The position numbers were made by a program, and so were the translations under genes. A model generated the notes under the pieces. The model was not told the DNA's origin. It did not search any database and saw only the letters and a program-made list of their open reading frames with translations. A stretch of DNA of 64,000 nt from Flavobacteriaceae bacterium NBU2973 (lineage in GTDB: Bacteria; Bacteroidota; Bacteroidia; Flavobacteriales; Flavobacteriaceae). The DNA lies in assembly GCA_026162565.1 (NCBI GenBank), contig JAOEIQ010000001.1, positions 1-64,000 of the forward strand. Reading direction: 5' to 3'. Of this stretch, positions 43,517 through 52,626 are shown piece after piece. Numbering within the stretch: the first letter of the stretch is position 1; each line of letters starts with the position of its first letter.

Positions 43517-45608
43517 GCAAATTAATGTTGCCTTAATTGGAAATCCAAACACAGGAAAAACATCTATTTTTAATGCCTTAACTGGTCTCAACCAAAAAGT
43601 TGGTAATTATCCTGGAATTACTGTAGATAAAAAACAGGGTATTTGTAAGTTATCAAGAGGATTAAAAGCACATATCATTGATCTTCCTGGAACCTATAGT
43701 TTAAATGCATCGTCTCTTGATGAAAATGTAGTAATTGAACTCCTTTTAAATAAAAATGACAAAGATTTTCCTGATGTTGCCGTAGTAGTCTCTGATGTAG
43801 AAAACTTAAAACGAAACCTTCTTTTATTTACCCAAATTAAAGATTTAGAAATACCAACGATACTTGTTATTAATATGAGTGATCGTATGAAGCGCAAAGG
43901 AATTTCATTAGATATTGTCAAACTAGAAGCACATCTAAAAACAAAAATTGCTTTAGTAAGCACTCGTAAAAATGACGGTATTTCTGAATTAAAAACCCTC
44001 ATTGAAAATTACAAGACTATTTCTCATGAACCTTGTATGAATGCATCAGAAATTGATGAAGATTATTTTAACTCTCTAAAAAAGGCATTCCCAAATCAAT
44101 TGGTGTATAAATTATGGCTTGTAATTACTCAAGATGTGAATTTCGGTTCTACTCAAAGAGAAGTAATTGAAGCAGAAACTTTTAAAACAAAATCGCATTC
44201 AGATTTAAAACGTCTTCAACAAAAGGAAACCATTAAACGCTACCAGTTTATTAATACTGTTTTAAAAGAAGGTCAAACCATAGATTCGTCTAAAGCAACA
44301 GATTTAAGAAGTAGGCTTGATCGTATTCTTACGCACAAAATTTGGGGTTACATCATATTTTTTGGTATTCTACTATTAATATTTCAAGCTATTTATGATT
44401 GGGCTACTATACCGATGGATTTTATAGATGCACATTTTGCCTATTTAGCAGAATGGGTAAAAAATGCTTTCCCTCCTGGCCCTTTTACAGACTTATTAGC
44501 TGATGGTATTATAGCTGGAATTGGAGGTGTTGTGATTTTTATTCCGCAAATTGCTTTCTTGTTTTTATTTATCTCCATTCTAGAAGAAAGTGGTTATATG
44601 AGTCGTGTTGTGTTTTTGATGGACAAAATAATGAGACGTTTCGGTTTAAGTGGTAAAAGTGTTGTGCCTTTAATTTCAGGAACTGCTTGTGCTATACCAG
44701 CTGTAATGGCAACAAGAAATATTGAAAATTGGAAAGAACGACTCATTACTATTTTGGTAACACCTTTTACAACTTGTTCTGCGAGGCTTCCAGTTTACTT
44801 AATTATTATTGCGTTAGTAATACCTGAAGGCACTATTTTAGGATTTAGCTACAAAGCACTAACATTAATGTCACTTTATATATTAGGTTTTGCTATGGCA
44901 GTTATATCTGCTTACATACTAAACAAAATTCTTAAAATTAGAAGTCGCTCTTTTTTTGTGATAGAGATGCCTAGTTACAAATTACCTCTCCTAAAAAATG
45001 TAGCAATTACAGTGCTAGAAAAAACAAAAACATTTGTGTTTGAAGCTGGTAAAATTATATTGGCTATTTCTATCATTCTTTGGGTATTAGCATCATTTGG
45101 TCCTGGTGACCAGTTTAACAATGCAGAAGAAATTGTTACAGCAAAATATACTTCTTTATCTGAAAATGAATTAGAAGATAAAATTGCAGCACATAAACTA
45201 GAACATAGTTATATTGGAATAGTAGGTAAAACAATAGAACCTGTTATTAAACCTCTAGGCTATGATTGGAAAATAGGAATTGGACTCGTAACATCGTTTG
45301 CAGCAAGAGAGGTGTTTGTTGGTACTTTAGCAACAATTTATAGTGTTGGTAGTGCTGGAGATCCTGAAGAAGATGATACCATAAAAAATAGAATGGCACG
45401 TGAAACACATAGTAATGGAGCAAAAGTATTTACGCTTGCTTCAGGTATTTCATTATTACTGTTTTATGCTTTTGCTATGCAATGCATGAGTACTTTAGCT
45501 ATAGTAAAACGAGAAACAAATAGTTGGAAATGGCCAATGATACAGTTAATAGGCATGACCATTATTGCTTACGTAGCTGCTTTAATGGCGTTTCAGTTTA
45601 TTAACTAA
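43509..45608 (+). CDS. feoB: Ferrous iron transport protein B
   Basis: This is a 699-residue Fe(II) transporter. The N-terminal G domain has G1 GNPNTGKT (residues 11-18), switch NYPGITVDKK, G3 DLPGTYS and G4 NMSD. The membrane core begins near residue 280 and keeps the two gate regions (VPLISGTACAIPAVMATR and TPFTTCSARLPVYLII, with the paired Cys). The C-terminal part ends in the last membrane helix, with no extra domain. It forms an operon with feoA, and the Cys-rich FeoB-associated protein follows after an interspersed-repeat segment of 142 bases. Confidence 0.95.
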   Translation: MSKQINVALIGNPNTGKTSIFNALTGLNQKVGNYPGITVDKKQGICKLSRGLKAHIIDLPGTYSLNASSLDENVVIELLLNKNDKDFPDVAVVVSDVENLKRNLLLFTQIKDLEIPTILVINMSDRMKRKGISLDIVKLEAHLKTKIALVSTRKNDGISELKTLIENYKTISHEPCMNASEIDEDYFNSLKKAFPNQLVYKLWLVITQDVNFGSTQREVIEAETFKTKSHSDLKRLQQKETIKRYQFINTVLKEGQTIDSSKATDLRSRLDRILTHKIWGYIIFFGILLLIFQAIYDWATIPMDFIDAHFAYLAEWVKNAFPPGPFTDLLADGIIAGIGGVVIFIPQIAFLFLFISILEESGYMSRVVFLMDKIMRRFGLSGKSVVPLISGTACAIPAVMATRNIENWKERLITILVTPFTTCSARLPVYLIIIALVIPEGTILGFSYKALTLMSLYILGFAMAVISAYILNKILKIRSRSFFVIEMPSYKLPLLKNVAITVLEKTKTFVFEAGKIILAISIILWVLASFGPGDQFNNAEEIVTAKYTSLSENELEDKIAAHKLEHSYIGIVGKTIEPVIKPLGYDWKIGIGLVTSFAAREVFVGTLATIYSVGSAGDPEEDDTIKNRMARETHSNGAKVFTLASGISLLLFYAFAMQCMSTLAIVKRETNSWKWPMIQLIGMTIIAYVAALMAFQFIN

Positions 45609-45720
45609 GTCTTTGCGAGGAACCAGATTCTTGAAGTCTGGAGACGTGGCAATCTTTTAAAATGATGTCATTCTGAACGTTTAAATTGAACTGGACAGTG
45701 AGGCTCTCGAACTGTTGAAA
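45609..45720. repeat. Degenerate interspersed repeat segment after feoB
   Basis: CTTTGCGAGGAACCAG, AGTCTGG, GTGGCAATCTTTT and GTCATTCTGAA occur in a row. I recognise these as parts of a common Bacteroidota interspersed repeat that also appears near 51737. No gene is present. Confidence 0.5.
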
Positions 45721-45750
45721 TGAAACTAAATTAATTTCGACTTATTAAAC

Positions 45751-45885
45751 ATGAACTTTACAATTCAAACCATATTAGTAATTGTGACAGTAAGTTTAGC
45801 TGTGGTTTTTTTAATCCGTAAATTTATATGGAAACCCAAAACTAAACCTTCTAAAGGTTGCGGTTCAAGTGATTGTGGTTGCTAA
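45751..45885 (+). CDS. FeoB-associated Cys-rich membrane protein
   Basis: This 44-residue protein has one membrane helix (about 5-22) followed by a basic stretch (RKFIWKPKTKPSK) and a cysteine-rich end CGSSDCGC. This is the layout of the FeoB-associated Cys-rich membrane protein family, small partners found after feoB. The start at 45751 is the only ATG. Its stop overlaps the convergent lipoprotein gene by 4 bases. It is short enough to be missed by length cut-offs. Confidence 0.85.
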   Translation: MNFTIQTILVIVTVSLAVVFLIRKFIWKPKTKPSKGCGSSDCGC

Positions 45886-46706
45886 TCCTTATACTTTTTT
45901 TCGCAACATTTAAAATATAACCAATATTTAGGTTTTTCTACTTTATAGAATATCAACGAATTAAAATCAACTTTATCGTTAGGAAATTTAGCAGTAAAGT
46001 ACCTTCTAAAATACGCATCAGAGTAACTTATATTGGATGTTGTTTTGTCTTGAGAACAATTACAACCAACATGAATATGACAATAAGCACTAAATTTTAT
46101 TTCTGTTCTACTCATTTTTAAAATATCTATAGCTTGTGTCCATCTAACCGAACAGCCTTCTGAATCTGTGATAGATTTCTCACTAGTAATTTCGCGCTCT
46201 TTCCCGATAAAATTAGACAGTTTCTTAATGTCCCTGTCAAATTCTTTTTCTTTTCCATTCCAGTCAATAGGCTTTTTATCTAAACGTCTTTTAACTTTAT
46301 TAAGAAGTTCTTTTTCGTTTTCAGAACTATTTAATGCATCATATATTTTATCTTTTGCCTCTATTTTAAAAATCCCTGTGTCTTCACTCAATTTATTTTC
46401 TAAATCATACTTTTTAATCAAGGAATTAATTGCCTCATCAAATCCAGACATAAGGAGAGCTAAATTTTTAAACGTGTCTTTTTCTAAAGCAAGGTTTTTT
46501 GGTAAATTTTCAAACGTTTTTTTCTTTACTTCTTTAAGACAAGGTTTTTCTAAAACTTCATTCTGAAGAGTAGCGTTTTTCCAGTCAATCGTCCTTACAA
46601 CTTTATCGTATGAATCTTTACTTGCTTTTGTTGGTTTAAATTTATTACAGCCAAATAAAACAATACATAAAAGTAATATGCTAGAATTTTTAATTAAAAA
46701 TTTCAC
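45882..46706 (-). CDS. Lipoprotein of unknown function
   Basis: This 274-residue protein has a lipoprotein signal (SSILLLCIVLFGC, Cys20). The mature part is charged, probably helical (about 60-175), and then has a Cys-rich end with CHIHVGCNC and FKCCEKKY. No family was recognised. The cysteine pairs could bind metal or form disulphides in the periplasm. It is convergent with the Feo genes; nothing links it functionally except position. Confidence 0.65.
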   Translation of the reverse strand: MKFLIKNSSILLLCIVLFGCNKFKPTKASKDSYDKVVRTIDWKNATLQNEVLEKPCLKEVKKKTFENLPKNLALEKDTFKNLALLMSGFDEAINSLIKKYDLENKLSEDTGIFKIEAKDKIYDALNSSENEKELLNKVKRRLDKKPIDWNGKEKEFDRDIKKLSNFIGKEREITSEKSITDSEGCSVRWTQAIDILKMSRTEIKFSAYCHIHVGCNCSQDKTTSNISYSDAYFRRYFTAKFPNDKVDFNSLIFYKVEKPKYWLYFKCCEKKYKD

Positions 46707-46778
46707 AACCTTAAAGTTAAGACATCTCTAAAGTTAATGAAAAAGCATTAAAAATGATTTTTGTTTTTTTAATTACTA

Positions 46779-47168
46779 TTAATTTTCAATAACTAATTCT
46801 AAAACATAATCAGTTTCACTTATTTTATTTGGACCTTCCGGATAAGGAAATAATTGAAGTCCTGATATGTTTAATGCTTCAGATGTATAAAGTGTAGTAG
46901 CGCTTTTATTAAATGAAGAAGGGTAAAACGTCAATGTTTGCTGTTCTAAAAACGTTCCGTTTTTAAATACTTCAACTACAACTTTTGCTTCTCCTGCTCT
47001 CATACAGCTAACATTTTTAGGACATCGCGAATCAACCACACTTATGAGTTGTAGTTCTATATCATCAATAGCTACTATCTCATTAAAATTAAGTGTTGTA
47101 ACTGTTCTATTTTGGGCATAACCAATAAAAACAGTCAAGACTAAAAAAATAGTAAAAATAGATCTCAT
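46779..47168 (-). CDS. Small exported protein with a Cys-containing RCPKNVSC motif
   Basis: This 129-residue protein has a signal peptide (SIFTIFLVLTVFIGYAQ). The motif VVDSRCPKNVSCMRAGEAKV places two cysteines six residues apart (motif core SRCPKNVSCMRAGEA). I recall this motif in many small exported Bacteroidota proteins whose function is unknown. The end of the chain is beta-rich. It is 57 bases from the S9 peptidase gene, on the same strand downstream of it, and may be co-transcribed. Confidence 0.65.
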   Translation of the reverse strand: MRSIFTIFLVLTVFIGYAQNRTVTTLNFNEIVAIDDIELQLISVVDSRCPKNVSCMRAGEAKVVVEVFKNGTFLEQQTLTFYPSSFNKSATTLYTSEALNISGLQLFPYPEGPNKISETDYVLELVIEN

Positions 47169-47224
47169 ACAGTAAGTTTTAATAAAGACCTATTTATAAT
47201 TTTAATGTGACAAAAAATTACTAA

Positions 47225-49258
47225 TTAGTCTTCAGCATTATACTTCCTAAACCATGCCAAAGTATGTGCAACCTTACTAATTAAATTACTAGGCTTTCGA
47301 GCGATGCCATGAGAGGCTTCTGGAATTTCCACTAAAACTGTTTCTATCTTACGTAATTTTAGGGCGTGATAGAGTTGTTTAGCTTCACTAGGAGGTGTTC
47401 GCAAATCGTTCATACCAACCATAACCATAGTTGGGGTTTCTATATTACCAACTAATGATATTGGAGAGAACTTCCAATAGGTTTCAAAATTTTCCCACGG
47501 TTGTCCAGGATAACGAGAGTTAGCATAACCGTAATAGTTATCAGCAACTAGCGTTTTACTAATCCAATTCATAACAGGTTTTGCCACAACAGCCGCTTTA
47601 AAACGATTGTTTTTTCCAATCATCCAAGCCGTCATAATTCCTCCAGCACTTCCTCCAGTAACATACAATTTATCATTATCTGCAATACCTTTTTGTACCA
47701 AATAATCAACGCCATCCATCACATCGTTATAATCTTGTCCTGGATAATTATTATATAATAAGTTTCCAAACTCTTCACCATAACTAGTACTTCCTCTTGG
47801 ATTTGGATAAAAAACCACATAACCATCTGCTGCATACAATTGTATTTCGGCTGTAAAACGGTCACCATAATTTAAAATTGGTCCTCCGTGATTTTCAACT
47901 AATAAAGGATAGGTTTTTGACGCATCAAAGTTTGGTGGCTTCACAATCCAACCTTGGATATCTCTATCATCAAAAGACGACTTATACCAAACCTCTTCGG
48001 TTTCTCCTAATTCTCTATGATTTAAAATATCATCGTTTAAATTTGTAATTAATTTTGCTGATCTACCATTTTGAATTACTGCTAATTCAGCTGGATATTC
48101 AGGTCTTGTTTGCGTGTATACTATAGTACCATTATTAGCAACAGAATACGATCCTGAAGCATAAGGTCTTCCTAAAGTGGTTCCTCCTAAATTATCAGCG
48201 AGTTTGGTGATTTTACCATTAGTAGTAATATGAGCAACTTTAGAATTTCCTTTTTCATCATAGGTACAATACAAACCGTTTCCATTGGCATCCCAAGAAA
48301 TATTAGAAATACTATTATCAAAATCACCAGAAACCATTTTACGATTACTTCCGTCTGCATTCATAAGATAGAGTCTCGTATTTTGATGTGTTTGCACGTT
48401 GTCTTTGAATCCTAAAAAAGCAACTTGTTTTCCGTTTGGTGATACTTTAGGAGAATAATCTGGTCCTTGCTGTGATGTTAACGCAGTAATCTCTTTTGTA
48501 TTAGTATTAACTTTATACACTTCACTGTTTCTAAAGTTATACTCCCAATCAGCTACTCTATTCGCAGAAAAATAAATATGCTTTCCATCAGGTGAGAATG
48601 ATAAACTGCCTCCATGATTATAATTATCACTTGTTAATTGTCTTGGTGTCCCACCTTCTGATGGAATTATATAAATATGTGTAAACCCCGTTGGCATATA
48701 ACCGCTGCCATCTGCTTCGTGTTTTAATCTATCTGTAATTCGAGCAGGTTTTGCCCATTTTGCATCTTTTGGTTTTGCTGGCATTTTAGCCACAACTGGT
48801 GGTTTTTCTGATTTAAACATGGTAAAAGCAATATGTTTACCATCTGGTGACCATGTTAAATTTCCTGGTGACATTTCTAATTGAGAAAGTCTAGCAATTT
48901 GACCAGATTTAATCCAATACATATATAATTCCGAACCTTCATCTGTGGAGCTTACAAAAGCTATTCTATCGCCTTTTGGAGACCAACTTGCTTGCGACTC
49001 ACTCACTTCTCGAGATGTAAGTTTTCGGTTAAATGTACCATCCGTATTAATAATCCATAGATTACCTTTAGAATTATCTTTCATGATATCAAAACCATTT
49101 CGCCTATAAACAATTTGAGAAGCATCAGGAGAAATTTGAGGATCTGAAGCCCATTCTAAAGCAAATACATCCAGAGGCTGAAAAGGTATTTTATTGTTTT
49201 GACTGATACTTATTTGAAAACAACAAACACATACTAATACTAACAAGAAACGATTCAT
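47225..49258 (-). CDS. Exported S9 family peptidase (acylaminoacyl/dipeptidyl peptidase type)
   Basis: This is a 677-residue enzyme. ATG at 49258 is chosen because it starts the signal peptide (FLLVLVCVCCFQISIS); the in-frame 49294 adds 12 unlikely residues. Residues about 25-400 form TolB/WD40-like propeller blades (WSPKGDRIAFVSS, WSPDGKHIAFTMF, FSPDGKHIYFSA). The C-terminal alpha/beta-hydrolase has the nucleophile elbow GGSAGG near residue 535, MVGMNDLRTP with the Asp, and EASHGIA with the His. It cleaves short peptides, probably in the periplasm. Confidence 0.93.
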   Translation of the reverse strand: MNRFLLVLVCVCCFQISISQNNKIPFQPLDVFALEWASDPQISPDASQIVYRRNGFDIMKDNSKGNLWIINTDGTFNRKLTSREVSESQASWSPKGDRIAFVSSTDEGSELYMYWIKSGQIARLSQLEMSPGNLTWSPDGKHIAFTMFKSEKPPVVAKMPAKPKDAKWAKPARITDRLKHEADGSGYMPTGFTHIYIIPSEGGTPRQLTSDNYNHGGSLSFSPDGKHIYFSANRVADWEYNFRNSEVYKVNTNTKEITALTSQQGPDYSPKVSPNGKQVAFLGFKDNVQTHQNTRLYLMNADGSNRKMVSGDFDNSISNISWDANGNGLYCTYDEKGNSKVAHITTNGKITKLADNLGGTTLGRPYASGSYSVANNGTIVYTQTRPEYPAELAVIQNGRSAKLITNLNDDILNHRELGETEEVWYKSSFDDRDIQGWIVKPPNFDASKTYPLLVENHGGPILNYGDRFTAEIQLYAADGYVVFYPNPRGSTSYGEEFGNLLYNNYPGQDYNDVMDGVDYLVQKGIADNDKLYVTGGSAGGIMTAWMIGKNNRFKAAVVAKPVMNWISKTLVADNYYGYANSRYPGQPWENFETYWKFSPISLVGNIETPTMVMVGMNDLRTPPSEAKQLYHALKLRKIETVLVEIPEASHGIARKPSNLISKVAHTLAWFRKYNAED

Positions 49259-49329
49259 TATAAAAAAATTAGGATTAAAGTGTGAAGTTAACAATTATAA
49301 AAAACACTGCCTAATATAAATAATTTAGC

Positions 49330-49337
49330 TACCTTTG
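49330..49337 (+). promoter_or_regulatory. Candidate -7 element for the metal-uptake operon (TACCTTTG)
   Basis: TACCTTTG matches TAnnTTTG and lies 43 bases before the regulator start. The -33 region is not a clear match. Confidence 0.42.
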
Positions 49338-49344
49338 TTGAAAA

Positions 49345-49360
49345 TTTAAGTAAGCTTAAA
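49345..49360. promoter_or_regulatory. Palindrome TTTAAG-TAAG-CTTAAA, candidate DtxR-type operator
   Basis: A 6-bp inverted repeat with a 4-base spacer begins 8 bases after the -7 box, over the expected transcription start. This position suits repression by the regulator encoded immediately downstream. Confidence 0.4.
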
Positions 49361-49379
49361 AATTATTTACAGTTAACAA

Positions 49380-50036
49380 ATGTCAGTGGCCGTTGAAAAT
49401 TTTGTAAAAGCTATTTACAAAAACAAACATCAAGATTATAAGGATACAAAACCTGGAACAATTGCTAAAAAATTAGGAATATCTAACGCAGCAGCTACAG
49501 ATATGTCTAAAAAATTAGCCGAACGAGGTCTCCTTGAATACGAAAAATATCAAGAATTACAACTAACAGAAGCTGGAACAAAAATGGCTTTAAATGTTGT
49601 TAGAAAGCATCGCCTTTGGGAATCGTTTTTGTTTAAACTATTTGACATGAGCTTACACGATATTCATCGTGAAGCCGAATTACTAGAACATGAAACATCC
49701 GATTTTTTAGCTGAAAAAATTAGTGAGTATTTAGGTAATCCAAAGTTTGATCCTCATGGAGATCCCATACCAAATGCAAATGGAGATATTACAACAACAG
49801 ACACATCTATAGCATTATCGCAAACTAAAGAAGGTAAAAATTATATTATTTCTCGATTGATGAGTGATGATAAAGAGTTCTTCGACTTTTGCGCATTAAA
49901 TGGATTAAAATATGGTAACACTATTACTATAACTAAACAGTTCGCGAAAAATAAAATGACCCAACTAACTATAAACAATAATACACTTCTTTTAAATGAA
50001 GATTTTACCAACATTATTTATGTCAATGAACAATAA
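49380..50036 (+). CDS. DtxR/MntR family metal-dependent transcriptional regulator
   Basis: This 218-residue regulator has an N-terminal winged helix (about 1-65; KLGISNAAATDMSKKLAERGL), a dimerisation and metal-binding domain (about 66-140; VVRKHRLWESFLF, HDIHREAELLEHETSD, with His and Glu ligands) and a C-terminal SH3-like/FeoA domain (about 145-218). It lacks the Cys of DtxR; the ligand set is closer to MntR/ScaR types. It starts the metal-uptake operon, with a palindrome over the likely transcription start, so autoregulation in response to Mn, Fe or Zn is expected. It overlaps the next gene by 11 bases. Confidence 0.9.
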   Translation: MSVAVENFVKAIYKNKHQDYKDTKPGTIAKKLGISNAAATDMSKKLAERGLLEYEKYQELQLTEAGTKMALNVVRKHRLWESFLFKLFDMSLHDIHREAELLEHETSDFLAEKISEYLGNPKFDPHGDPIPNANGDITTTDTSIALSQTKEGKNYIISRLMSDDKEFFDFCALNGLKYGNTITITKQFAKNKMTQLTINNNTLLLNEDFTNIIYVNEQ

Positions 50037-50820
50037 ACATTATATCTTATTACTCACTTTTTTATTGACTGTAAATTTTTCCTACTCGCAAAATCAAGAA
50101 ACTAATAAAGCTCTAGTAACTGATCGTCCTGACCAAACAGAAGCTTCATCAACAGTTGGGAAAGGTATTTTACAAATTGAAACTGGAGGGTTATATGAAA
50201 CTTTTGAGGACAATAATATAAAAACAGAAAATTACACCTATAACACAACGCTAGTTCGTTATGGAATTCTCGATAATATGGAATTGCGAGTTGGTTGGGA
50301 CTTTGTTGAAGGTGTTACAAAAGTAAATGGCAACAAATTGGACAATATAACCAGCGGATTTTCACCTCTTTTATTAGGAGTAAAAATAGATATTACTGAA
50401 GAAAAAGGAGCTATGCCAGGAATTGCATTTATAGGTCATATTTTTCCTGTATTTACAGCTTCACAAGATTATCGACCTGAAACAACTGGAGTAGATTTTA
50501 GGTTTTCATTATCACACACTTTGAGTGAAAAATCAAGTCTTGGTTATAATATTGGTGCAGAATGGGGAAATGATTCTCCAGAAGCAACGGCAATCTATAC
50601 CATTGCTTATGGCTATTCTGTATCAGATAAATTTGGTCTTTATGCCGAAGTTTATGGAGATTTTCCAGAAGTTAATAAAGCCAATCACTTGTGGAATGCA
50701 GGAGGAACCTATTTAGTTTCAAATGATTTACAGTTGGATGCCTATTTGGGGACGAGTATAACAAAAGGGCAAGATTTATTAGTTGGTTTAGGATTAAGTT
50801 ATAGAATAAAAAAGAATTAA
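50026..50820 (+). CDS. Outer-membrane beta-barrel protein of the MetA-pathway-like (PF13557-type) family
   Basis: This is a 264-residue protein. ATG at 50026 gives a clean signal peptide (HYILLLTFLLTVNFSYSQ); it overlaps the regulator's stop region. The mature chain starts with the family signature TDRPDQTEAS followed by GILQIETGG, then alternating strands and a terminal LGLSYRIKK. Proteins of this group are small outer-membrane barrels. It sits between the regulator and the binding-protein gene (1 base away), which suggests a role in passing metal ions through the outer membrane; that is inference. Confidence 0.78.
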   Translation: MNNKHYILLLTFLLTVNFSYSQNQETNKALVTDRPDQTEASSTVGKGILQIETGGLYETFEDNNIKTENYTYNTTLVRYGILDNMELRVGWDFVEGVTKVNGNKLDNITSGFSPLLLGVKIDITEEKGAMPGIAFIGHIFPVFTASQDYRPETTGVDFRFSLSHTLSEKSSLGYNIGAEWGNDSPEATAIYTIAYGYSVSDKFGLYAEVYGDFPEVNKANHLWNAGGTYLVSNDLQLDAYLGTSITKGQDLLVGLGLSYRIKKN

Positions 50821-50821
50821 A

Positions 50822-51727
50822 ATGATTAAAAAAAGACTCTTATTATTAGCTATTATAATAATCACTAGTTGTAAAAACGACAATCCATCAAACGGAAATC
50901 TAAACGTTGTTACAACAACAACCATGATTACCGATTTGGTTAAAAATATTGGTGGTGATTTAATTACTGTTCAAGGCTTAATGGGAAGTGGTGTAGATCC
51001 TCACTTATATAAAGCTAGTGAAGGTGATGTTACCAAATTAGTTAATGCAGATATCATCTTTTTTAATGGATTACATTTAGAAGGTAAATTAGTTGAAATA
51101 TTTGAAAAAATGACTGCCAAAACTCCTGTTGCTTTGGCAGAAGAATTAGATAAAACTACACTAATTGGTTCAGATTATTTTACATCAAATTACGACCCTC
51201 ATGTATGGTTTAATATTAATTATTTTAAACAATTTGCTGATAAAGTAACACTAGTATTATCTGAAAAAGATCCAAAAAATGCTTCTAAATATGCCGAAAA
51301 CAAAAAGGTTTATTTAACTAAACTAGATGCACTTCAGAGTAAGATACATTCTAAAATAGAAACACTTCCGAAAGACAAACGCATCTTAGTAACAGCGCAT
51401 GACGCCTTTAATTACTTCGGGAAAAATTATGGTTTTGAAGTAGTTGGTTTACAAGGTCTATCTACAGCTACTGAAGCTGGAGTTCAAGATGTGCAGAAAT
51501 TAGCGGCCTTTATTATTGAAAAACGTGTAAAAGCTATTTTTGTAGAAAGCTCTGTTCCTAAACGTACTATTGAAGCCTTACAAGCAGCTGTAAAATCTAA
51601 AGGTCATGAGGTAACTATTGGCGGCACACTCTATTCTGATGCATTAGGAAATGCAGGGACTATTGAAGGTACATACATTGGAATGTTTGAGTATAATGTA
51701 AATACGATAGTTGAAGCTTTAAAATAA
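50822..51727 (+). CDS. TroA/ZnuA-like metal-binding lipoprotein of an ABC transporter
   Basis: This 301-residue lipoprotein has a signal with lipid Cys17 (LAIIIITSCKND). The metal ligands can be read as His in GVDPHLYK, His in YDPHVWF, His in VTAHDAFNYFGKNYG and Asp in YSDALG. The third ligand is His, as in TroA and ZnuA, rather than the Glu of PsaA-type Mn proteins; there is no His-rich loop. Zn or Mn is therefore the likely cargo. It starts one base after the outer-membrane gene and precedes the ATPase by 84 bases that contain an interspersed repeat. Confidence 0.92.
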   Translation: MIKKRLLLLAIIIITSCKNDNPSNGNLNVVTTTTMITDLVKNIGGDLITVQGLMGSGVDPHLYKASEGDVTKLVNADIIFFNGLHLEGKLVEIFEKMTAKTPVALAEELDKTTLIGSDYFTSNYDPHVWFNINYFKQFADKVTLVLSEKDPKNASKYAENKKVYLTKLDALQSKIHSKIETLPKDKRILVTAHDAFNYFGKNYGFEVVGLQGLSTATEAGVQDVQKLAAFIIEKRVKAIFVESSVPKRTIEALQAAVKSKGHEVTIGGTLYSDALGNAGTIEGTYIGMFEYNVNTIVEALK

Positions 51728-51736
51728 AATGAAAAC

Positions 51737-51857
51737 TGTCATTACGAGGAGAGAAGAATGAACATAGCTAGTACTGAGCAAAGTCGAAGTATGGTAATCT
51801 CTTAATTAAAAATGATGAAAGAAATTGTAAATAATGAGATTCCTGCTTCCGCAGGAA
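51737..51857. repeat. Interspersed repeat running into the metal ABC ATPase start
   Basis: GTCATTACGAGG and GTAATCTCTT (51737-51803) resemble the common repeat also found after feoB. TTCCTGC/GCAGGAA (51840-51857) is a perfect hairpin with loop TTCC and lies inside the first codons of the ATPase gene. Confidence 0.55.
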
Positions 51858-52585
51858 ATATTGCCGTTCAAGTAGACGATTTAACTGTTGCTTATAATTA
51901 TAAGCCAGTACTTTGGGATATCGATTTAGAAATTCCAGAAGGTGTATTGATGGCTATTGTTGGACCAAATGGAGCAGGTAAATCTACTTTAATTAAATCT
52001 ATTTTAGGCATTTTAAAGCCTATTGCTGGTAGCGTAAGTATCTATGGCAAACCTTATGATGAGCAACGTAAACTTGTAGCTTATGTTCCTCAAAAAGGGA
52101 GTGTAGATTGGGATTTCCCTACAACAGCACTCGACGTTGTTATGATGGGAACTTATGGAAGTTTAGGATGGATTAAACGCCCTAGACAAAAAGAAAAGAA
52201 AGCCGCTCTAGAGGCACTTGAAAAAGTTGGCATGTTACCTTTTAAAAATAGACAAATTAGTCAATTGTCTGGTGGACAGCAACAGCGTATATTTTTAGCG
52301 AGAGCATTAGTGCAAAACGCAGCAATTTATTTTATGGATGAGCCTTTTCAAGGAGTTGATGCTACGACGGAAATAGCAATTATTAATATTTTAAAAGAAC
52401 TACGTAAAGCTGGAAAAACAGTAATTGTAGTGCATCATGATTTACAAACCGTTCCAGAATATTTTGACTGGGTGACTTTCTTGAATGTAAAAAAGATAGC
52501 GACTGGACCTGTTAAAGATATTTTTAATGATGATAATCTTACTAAAACCTATGGTATTAATTATAAGGTAAGCATTCAAGAATAG
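51812..52585 (+). CDS. Metal ABC transporter ATP-binding protein
   Basis: This 257-residue ATPase has Walker [10 protein letters not shown], the Q-loop in [13 protein letters not shown], signature LSGGQQQR, Walker [12 protein letters not shown] and the H-loop His in VVHHD. The SVDWDFP segment is typical of Mn/Zn ABC ATPases. The first 17 residues (up to [10 protein letters not shown]) come from a palindromic repeat and are not part of the fold; the domain starts at IAVQVDDL. The start could be either of the two adjacent ATGs at 51812 and 51815. It is followed by an unrelated four-helix-bundle gene before the permeases. Confidence 0.93.
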   Translation: MMKEIVNNEIPASAGNIAVQVDDLTVAYNYKPVLWDIDLEIPEGVLMAIVGPNGAGKSTLIKSILGILKPIAGSVSIYGKPYDEQRKLVAYVPQKGSVDWDFPTTALDVVMMGTYGSLGWIKRPRQKEKKAALEALEKVGMLPFKNRQISQLSGGQQQRIFLARALVQNAAIYFMDEPFQGVDATTEIAIINILKELRKAGKTVIVVHHDLQTVPEYFDWVTFLNVKKIATGPVKDIFNDDNLTKTYGINYKVSIQE

Positions 52586-52626
52586 TCTTTAGTATATAGA
52601 GATTAGTCTCATAGAAATTATAAATT

